A DNA stretch of 64,000 nucleotides, from positions 130,880,997-130,944,996 of the forward strand of contig NC_134097.1 in assembly GCF_000715075.1 (NCBI RefSeq). The letters run 5' to 3'. Shown piece after piece: positions 56,917-64,000 of the stretch. Each line of letters starts with the position of its first letter. Position 1 is the stretch's first letter. The notes below the pieces were generated by a model. That model searched no databases and was not told the origin of the DNA. It worked only from the letters and a program-made list of their open reading frames with translations. Both the position numbers and the translations under genes were made by a program. Source of the DNA: Nicotiana tabacum. Lineage: Eukaryota > Streptophyta > Magnoliopsida > Solanales > Solanaceae.

Positions 56917-58247
56917 AGTAGCTCGGTAGTAAGTAAAGAACACAGAGGATTTTTACGTGGAAAAATCTCAACTCAAGGGGACAAAAACCACGACCTACAC
57001 TTGTAGGCTTTCAACTTCACTAACTGGTAAACATCTATTACAAGCCACTTTGTAATACCTCTATTACAAAGGATTCAACTCAACTAACTTGTGGCACTCA
57101 CCACAAGTCACTTTGTGACTGCCACAAGTCACTTTGTGACTCTCTAGTTACAAAGACTTTGACTAACTTGTGATACTCTAACCATAAGTCACTTTGTCAC
57201 TCTCTAGTGACAAAGACTTTAATCACTCTAACTTGTAATATCCCTATTACAAGCCACTTTGTAATAACTCTATTATAAAGGCTTTACAACTCAACTAACT
57301 CTAGCCAAGACACAAACTTGGAGGGTTTGTGATTTGGGTTTTCTAAAAACACAGCTTCTAAGAAAGCAAGACAGGAGTTACAATTGAAGAACAAATAACA
57401 AAGACTCAACAAACCTAAGGACTTAAGATATCTTCAATCTAGGATCCGGTCCTTGAGGTTGTAGTAGCTTTGTTCTTGAGAGAGGTTGTTGCAAGCATTT
57501 GAGAGAGTAGTTTCGTTTCTGATTTTGCAAGTGTTGAACCTGAATCTTTTGCCTTGCATAAGGTTTATACTACAAAAGACATCACCTTAGTGATGTCAAA
57601 TCTTGGTTAGTACATGCCTCCTCTCAATGAGAAGTGATTGTTGCACTGTCTGCTGCACTATTGCAGGTAGTCACTTTCTGCAGTTGCTTTCCAGCTGTAC
57701 TGTTGACTTATACTTCTGTCAGGGGAACACAAAGGTATCAGGTCCCTAATCTGGTTCCTGTGAATCCGAAGGCACACTGCCCAGATTATCTTGAGTCGAT
57801 TAACTTGAATAATTGTACCAGGCATGCTTCAGGTCCTTTATCCGGTTCTCTCATGAAGTAAGTTATTTTAACTTCCTTGATGGTATTTATACATATGTGA
57901 CATCACTTACAATGATGTGAGCAAGGTAGGTAAAAAGACTTCCATTGAAAGTTGACTGTTGCACTGTTCCTGTGCAGTAGCGTGTGCAGGCAGTAACTTT
58001 CTTACTGGAGAGTTGACTTCATACAACCTCCTCGGGAACTGGTAGGGACATGTTTCCTCAGCTGTTCCTTCCTCTCTGAAGAGTTGAGTTATATCCCACG
58101 CTGGATCCCAACCTGGAACTTTGTGATCTCAAGGTCTTGTAGATATGTAACAGGTTCCGTATCTGGTTCTAGATGGTAAGTTTGTTAGATCATCAAAACA
58201 TAAAGTAAAGTACTTGTGCCCAAGGTACTTGTAACTTATCAATTTCA
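56917..58247 (-). repeat. Copia-2 LTR, second part
   Basis: It resumes after the X'' duplication AGTAG. It is alignable with the copia-1 LTR (GGATTTTTACGTGGAAAAATC, TTCAACTTCACTAACT and ACAAGCCACTTTGTAAT units) but clearly a different subfamily, about 1.6 kb in total. It ends CTTATCA at 58,240, followed by ATTTCA. ATTTC matches the start of the copia polypurine complement, so the true end may carry a short polypurine remnant. Confidence 0.8.
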
Positions 58248-61209
58248 TGTACTATCTCTCTTGTACCTCTAATTAAGAGTTATTCTACAATGTCCTCAAT
58301 CATAATTTCTATAATTTTCTGGGTCCAATAATCAGACTCCTGATTTACTTTGTTGATGTAACTCTGTAGTTTCCTCTTCCTTTTGACCAGCCTTTATGTA
58401 GGGTTAAGCTATCTTCTGATTTGCGGCTCATGGTATTACTTTAACCTTTCATGGATGCTATGGAATATCTAGGATACAATCTTCTAATAATTCAATCCTT
58501 TGTCTATGACCTGGACTCAATTCTTTTTTTAACTTATACCGGAGTCTTCTACGGCTGTATGATAGTCAACATATATGCTACATGGATAATACTCCAAAAT
58601 CTTAAGTGCGTCCATAACGTAACTAACTCTGGATCATTGATTGAATAATTCCTTTCGTTCCTTCTTAAGTTTCTTTAAATGTAAGCAAATACTTTTCCTG
58701 ATCATTCTGCCGCTTATTGCATGAATACTTGGTTTATCTTAGTGATCACACATATTGGAATTTTGTACAACCCATATGATATTGAATATCACCTTTTGAT
58801 TTTTTTCTTCTTCCCGTTCGTAGCCACGATAGGTGCCACTTTCTTATGGAGTATATACAATGTTGTTATGAGACTGTTGTTACACGACCATTTCCTCTTC
58901 AAGTTACTATGCTTAGGTTGAAGCCTTCTTCCTTATTTTCTCAGCTAGTCTTTCATTGTAACACTTAGGGAGGACCTTCTGACTCTTGTAATACTATGAG
59001 CTTATTACATCGCATTCCCGATAGAATTGTTGGTGTTCGTACTCACCTATAATTATCCTCAGTTACTTACCTCCACACTCATGTGCTCGTACAGTTGCTT
59101 CTGAACTAAAGTTTTGACTGTCTTCCCAGTGGGGCTTTCTTTTATTTCCATAACACTCATTCGGTACCTTTAACTACCCCAACTCTTATCTGAATATTTT
59201 TCAAGTATTACAGTGACATTACTGCGAGGCTGAATTCACTATATTGGGTTTAACTATGTTTAGCTTGCACGATCTGCTGATTCGTCTGTAACCTCATGTC
59301 TAGCCATAACTAGGCTCTTCCTGAATCAACTGCTAATTACTCGTTGGCCCCTTCTCATATCAATATTCCACGTAATCTTTCTTAGATTTTTTTCCTTGTC
59401 TTAACTTATGTCTCGCACTTGCTACCTATCAATAATATCTCGGGTAGGAACCCTTACTTTCTTTCCTTGACATCGTGTTTGCATATTGTTTTGGGATCAT
59501 ACCTATAGTATTTGAATAAGTGCAATCTCATCCCTTTCTTATTTTTATTGCATACTTCCTTTACCATTCCATAATTACTAGAACCATTTAATTCTGACTT
59601 AATGTCACATCACTCTATATTCCCCCCTTTAGGGGAGTACTAAGATTTAGTTCAACAACGATCTACCCATAGATGTTTTACCTCTTCATCTTTGGCATCT
59701 TTTCACATCATCGATGACCCTTACTCGCCTTGTGGTAATCCTTCTGTACCAAGGATATCAAAATTCCTTACTTATAAGGGTGATACTTAGTATAACTGGC
59801 ACATATAGTCCCTTAAGCTTAACTTTGCTCACATTGCTTGCTTTAGGGAAGCGTCTTCCTGCATGACCATTCTCTAAATTTCTCATGAATCTTTTTTGTT
59901 GTCCATTCTTTCATCGCCGGAACGAAATCTGAAATTCTCATGATGCCGACAATTACCAAATCACTCAATCCCTAATTCATGTTTAGTTTATCTTGTTCAT
60001 CAATCCATACTGATTTCTATTACGTTGGGGTCTAACTTTTCCTTCTGGTAATCACATTAGAGTCACGAATGTATTTCTCGAAATGAGGATATGACCTATA
60101 CTCTTTGTTGTCTCAAGTCCTGTCACCTCTCGTATTTTCCTTCCCTTATCTATAGACTCTATAATACTGTCATCTTTTAGATCTACCGTTGTCATCCATG
60201 TATCATATATTTTACTCATAATACTTCATTAACTCTCTTCTTATTTCCCTACTAACATTTCTATCTATCACTTTATTCTGAAAACTTCAACAAGATATTC
60301 TTTTGTTTTTAGCTCCCTTTTGCACCATCCACTAGCTCTTCGAATTGCCTAATATTCTCTATCTACTAGGGATGGGAGCCATACTAAGATAATATTTATC
60401 CCTTTCAGGCTTCCAATGCCTATATTTGTAGTATTCATATCTAACTATACTATTTTAGAGTGCACCATCTGGGTGTCTCACAAGGAGATCTATTAGCATA
60501 TTTGCAATATCCTTCGAAAATGTCAACTAACGCAAACACTCACCATTTTGGGTTACTCTAACCCAGCCGGATCCTGATATTCCGTCCTTCTCTTAAACCA
60601 TATTTGTTAGCTTCAATAGGGCATAACTTATATCGGTGTGGCCAATTGTACATACCTCTGTTACATTTCAAGGTAACTCATAATGCTTATATCTCTCTTC
60701 TTGAATGGTAAATAATGATAATCTCACTAACTAGGTACCTCGTACCCTTCATCATCTTGCTTCTTTTACTTGTTGAAATTTGTATCTATCTTCTGAATCT
60801 CTAATAGCTTTTCACCATAGGGGTGGATAGATATTCTTGCCTTGAGACTCCTTATCAAGAAGCTTATATGTCTTAGTACATACATGTTCTGATGAATACC
60901 TCATATTTATCCATCATAAGCATGATGCAAAAATTGAGTTCCTCTGACTCAACTCTTCCACATCTATATCTCTTACCAACCGTCTTTCTGGATGTAGGTA
61001 TCGTCTTATTGTGAATAATAAAGAATTCAGGAGTTCGAATTCTTACAAATGAGCTCTACCACATGATCTAGAGTAAGAAGAAAGAGTGACAGTACTAAAT
61101 GTCTTGTAGCCTCCTGCTTATAAGTGTGGAACACAACATACCCATAAACAAGACTCTACTAGACACGGCTTATAGACTTCTTAGGACATAACTGCTTCTA
61201 TACAACTAT
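58248..61209 (-). other. X' internal region, 5' part
   Basis: Continues X' after the copia insertion. It holds the RNase H relic (about 58,630-58,700: ERNYSIND on the minus strand with stops), the internal purine block at 59,621 and a badly decayed primer site next to 61,210 (GCTTCTATACAACTA where GCTCTGATACCA is expected). No frame exceeds about 75 codons. No recognisable domain besides the relic. Confidence 0.65.
59621..59630 (-). other. Internal polypurine block of X'
   Basis: Plus strand TCCCCCCTTT, in TATATTCCCCCCTTTAGGGG followed by AGTACTAAG. It is the same context as in XA and X'', about 1.58 kb from the 5' LTR of the element. The flanking CCCCTTTAGGGG-like sequence is nearly palindromic. 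Confidence 0.6.
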
Positions 61210-63191
61210 TGTCACGGCCTAATGTGATGGGCTGCAACGGGCACCAGGTACCTTACTCAACCGAGTACCAATGTAACGTATATCACTTATTACATCATCA
61301 TAGGTAAATTGGCCAGAATGGGAGTTCTGATATAACTAGTGTAAACATGAGGGAATACCCAACATAGAATGACCCAACCTGATATAGAAACTCATACTTG
61401 TGACATACGGGCCTATAAGGCCAATGTGATCCATTATATACTTAAAATATAGCTGTCAAGGCCATACAAGTATCCGTATACATGACATCTGTCTACAAGA
61501 CTCTAAGAGTACATATTTATTATAAAGGTTGGGGCAGGGCCCCGCCATACCAAACAATACACGTCTAAATCATACTGACCAAACAAGCAACTCCGGAGCA
61601 AATGGAGTGCACCAACATCTTCCACTAAGATGATAGCCTACTTGGAGGACTTTCGACCTGTCTATCGGGACATGCGGGCATGAAACGCATCGTCCCTAGG
61701 CAAAAAGGACGTCAGTACAAATAATGTACCGAATATGTAAGGAATGAAAATTAGTAAACAATGGACATGAGAGAAACATGGAGTAAATGACTCAACATGT
61801 ATATCTGAATAGCTATGTGAATTATTTAATATTATAATATCATGTATATGCGTATAATTGGAATACCATGCATGGGTATATGTGTTCATAACATCGTCAA
61901 GCCTCTGACGATATCCATCATATCATCTCGGCTACTGTATCAACGTATACCAGCTGATCAGGTGGTGGTGCGTACATAATGCCGTAACCTTTTCACATAT
62001 CCCATATACATATAATATACATATATACGCATGTATAATGCTATCTGATTATGGGTCAATGTAAATGAAAGCAATGCATAAGAAGTACGTCAATAAAATC
62101 TCTCAGAATGTCATAAGACCATTATGCCTCTGATTAATATCATGAAGTAAACTTTATCAACTTACGTATTTTCTAAGACTCATGAATAGATGATAGAATA
62201 ATAGGACACATGGGGAATCAAGAATATAAGCATCTCTAGCATTTCTATGATTAGAGTCATTTATGGAAGCTGTGTATTTGCTCGTTTCGTTTGTATCGTA
62301 TGGATCATGCCAAAAGAAAAGAAGGGATAGCCTTAATATACCTGAGCTGATTTACTTGACAATCTTTCCAACACAAGTCAATAGCGATAACATGTAACAG
62401 CGGATCGAAGTAGGAAAAAATTCATATGATATTCTTGAGAAAGATTGCACCGTACTCCCTTAGAATCGCAAAATCCCATTGCTATTACCTTATGAAATCT
62501 TGTATGAATTTTTTGTAACTTCATCCATAACTTAGTAAATATAAGCATTCTTCTTTGAGGCTTATGAAAAATATCATTAATTTGAAATGGAATGTTTGCT
62601 TACTACAAGCAAGAAAATGATTAATGGTCATAATATTTTTTGGCTTTCTTGATAACACTCTTTAACCAAATGAGGTAAAGTACTTATTTCTTTAAAGGTT
62701 GTCATCTTGCAAATTTATTTAAGAGTCACCTAATGGGTCTTATACGGCTTCCACGTTAGGGGATATTTCCCACTCAACAATTATCCACTTAATCAATTTG
62801 TTAATCCCCCATTAACCAATAATTACCCAAATATCCAGATAATTAGGAATTATCTCAAGTTACTTAATATACTGCTCACTTTTAACACATTTCATATATT
62901 TTACTAACATGGTCATGTGGTACCTTGTACAGCACTATCCCAAAATGTTAAACTTCGATGAAACTCATTTTCTTTGATTCTCTTATCCTCTCACCTTCAC
63001 GAATTTACTTACCTCTTATTTGAAAAAGCATAATACTTACAACTTAAAAAATAATATCAATCCCGAGCTTACGTCGATTAACTTACGACGAAACTTTAAC
63101 GTACGAAAATACAGGATGTAACATCTCATTTTCGAGCTTTCATCAATTTACTCATGGCCTACTTTCACGTACAAAAACATGGAGTGTAACA
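61210..63191 (-). repeat. X' LTR (5' LTR in element orientation)
   Basis: TGTCACGGCCT to GTGTAACA, 1,982 bp, colinear with 33,403-35,406. One extra deletion relative to the partner lies near 62,935, where the CTAGTGCATAAATACC segment is missing. The ACAAA duplication follows at 63,192. Confidence 0.9.
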
Positions 63192-63532
63192 ACAAATAGA
63201 GTCATAGAGTTGCACGAGCTTGATGAGTTTTGCTACCATGATTTTGAGAGCACAAAACTATACAGGGAGAGAATAAAGATGATGCATGACAAAAATATTC
63301 TTGAGCGAAGTTTAAACCTGGAGATATGGTAATGCTATACAATTTGAGATTGAAGTTGTTTCCGGGCAAGTTGATGTCAAGATGGTCAGGACCATTTCAT
63401 GTGGTAGGGATGCATTCAACTGGAGCCATCAAGATTACATCGGAAGATGGCTCCTGCAAGTTCAAAGGTAATGTGCATAGACTAAAACATTATCAAGGCA
63501 TGGTTGAGGAAGATAAAGTGATCTCGGCCTAG
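63192..63532 (+). pseudogene. Athila-like integrase, C-terminal part (element AthB)
   Basis: This is the continuation of 32,583-33,402. The codon interrupted by X' is completed when one ACAAA copy is discounted, and the reading frame then goes on as RVIELHELDEFCYHDFESTK. A frameshift near 63,310 follows. The GPF-type C-terminal module is then open at 63,326-63,532 (LFPGKLMSRWSGPFHVVG, SCKFKGNVHRLKHYQG) and ends with TAG. It belongs to the same gene as the left part, 29.8 kb away. Confidence 0.88.
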
Positions 63533-63916
63533 TACTTGAAAGATCCTTGATAATGCATAGCCCGAGTCGTGCCGCGACGTTAAATCAGGCACTTCTTGGG
63601 AGGAAACCCATGATTTTATTGTAATTCATCGTGCCGCAATGTTAAATCAAGCACTTGTTGGGAGGCAACCCAATTTTTGTATTTTTCTTTATTTTTCGTG
63701 TTTGATTTTGAATTGTGGAAGTATTGACATATTTATGAATGTTGCAGGAATGAGATGATGCGAATTGGTATGACTCGAGGTGAAGAAATCATGATAAAAG
63801 GTCAAAAGTGACTAAAATTGAAAAGCTGAAAAAATGGCCAGCAGTGGGTCGTCTAAATTTGCGCCTTGCGCGAAGGCAGACGTGGCCCAGGCCAGCCAAA
63901 TGAGCAGAAAATAGTA
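63533..63916 (+). other. AthB 3' region with duplicated GTGCCGC motif
   Basis: Two copies of a block of about 45 bases, CGTGCCGC(G/A)A(C/T)GTTAAATCA followed by GCACTT(C/G)TTGGGAGG and (A/C)AACCCA, lie at 63,569-63,612 and 63,629-63,672. Blocks of this type follow the integrase in Athila-like elements (family knowledge). The rest is non-coding up to the window end. Confidence 0.6.
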
Positions 63917-63942
63917 AAGTGGGGGCATGGCGTGCCCCACTT
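63917..63942 (+). other. Inverted repeat in the AthB 3' region
   Basis: AAGTGGGGGCA and TGCCCCACTT can pair around a TGGCG loop, giving about 10 bp with one bulged G. A second short GC-rich pair, CGCCTTGCGCG, lies upstream near 63,862. Its role is unknown. Confidence 0.5.
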
Positions 63943-64000
63943 CGCGAAAATTTTTTTTTCTTTTTTTCCCCGCTAGGTTGTTCCCATGTTTGTTATTTCA

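Larger units (their letters stand above)
37029..58247 (-). mobile_element. SIRE-like Ty1/copia composite with three LTRs
   Basis: The ends TGTTAG (37,029) and AATTTCA (58,247) are flanked by TATAC (37,024-37,028) and TGTAC (58,248-58,252), a 4-of-5 match. The uninterrupted X'' copy has TGTAC at this place. Inside are copia-1, complete with LTRs 37,029-37,999 and 46,277-47,246, then an 8-bp primer-site remnant. After that comes the single LTR of a related subfamily (47,255-47,520 plus 56,917-58,247), split by X''. Copia order gag, protease, integrase, RT and RNase H on the minus strand, with an extra reading frame after pol, indicates the SIRE/Maximus lineage. Confidence 0.85.
33403..63191 (-). 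mobile_element. X-type LTR element X' with nested insertions
   Basis: The plus-strand edges are TGTCACGACCC (33,403) and GTGTAACA (63,191), flanked by perfect 5-bp duplications ACAAA (33,398-33,402 and 63,192-63,196) in the AthB integrase. LTRs are 33,403-35,406 and 61,210-63,191. The original internal region is 35,407-37,028 plus 58,248-61,209, about 4.6 kb. The rest is a later copia insertion. On the element's own strand the order is LTR, primer site, RNase H relic, polypurine tract, LTR. No coding capacity remains. Confidence 0.9.

Noticed and set aside
1..64000. CRISPR arrays, operons, riboswitches, tRNA genes or host protein genes
   Set aside because: None are visible. tRNA-like matches are primer-binding sites of retroelements, and regularly spaced repeats are microsatellite or LTR units.

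Overview
The window is a block of nested plant retrotransposons. I see no intact host gene, tRNA or rRNA gene, CRISPR array or prokaryotic signal. The evidence is the set of Ty3/gypsy chromovirus, Athila-like, Ogre/Tat-like and SIRE-type Ty1/copia elements, with plant tRNA-iMet and tRNA-Asp type primer-binding sites. The terminal sequences (for example LTR starts TGTTACGCCCC and TGTCACGACCC) look like repeats that are abundant in Solanaceae. A nightshade-family genome, possibly Nicotiana, is therefore my inference and is not proven by anything here.

Almost all of the 64 kb can be explained as insertions within insertions. The outermost visible element is an Athila-like gypsy element (called AthB here). 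Its integrase begins at 32,583, stops at 33,402 and resumes at 63,192. The gap holds a minus-strand LTR element (X', 33,403-63,191) flanked by the perfect 5-bp target duplication ACAAA. The interior of X' holds a SIRE-like copia composite (37,029-58,247; duplication TATAC/TGTAC). That composite has three LTRs of two related subfamilies, and one of these LTRs is split by a second X element (X'', 47,521-56,916; perfect duplication AGTAG). Left of AthB lies a third X-type element (XA, + strand, 15,588-32,582). Its 3' LTR is split by a complete chromovirus (E3, 20,779-31,073; duplication GAATA/AAATA). The 5' LTR of XA is cut at 15,588 by the LTR of an Ogre/Tat-like element on the minus strand (10,587-15,587), which carries a Mutator-like transposase fragment. 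To its left is the 3' part of another chromovirus (E2, 4,515-10,586). The E2 protease is interrupted at 4,515 by the 5' LTR of a second Athila-like element on the minus strand (E1, 1-4,514, running off the window).

The coding regions are decayed. E2, E3 and the copia element keep recognisable gag, protease, reverse transcriptase, RNase H and integrase segments (E2 has lost gag), and both chromoviruses keep a chromodomain-type tail. All carry stops and frameshifts. Most in-frame stops are TAG at positions where the family has CAG or TGG. This is what deamination of methylated cytosines in silenced chromatin would leave.

The points most worth a second look are: (1) the X family, three copies with proper LTR, PBS and PPT ends but an internal region of about 4-4.6 kb holding only an RNase H relic and a conserved internal polypurine tract; (2) the copia element's extra reading frame downstream of pol; (3) the three-LTR copia chimera; (4) a 1.2-kb (CATA)n tract in only one of the two LTRs of X''; and (5) hairpin-rich segments in the LTRs of two unrelated gypsy elements.
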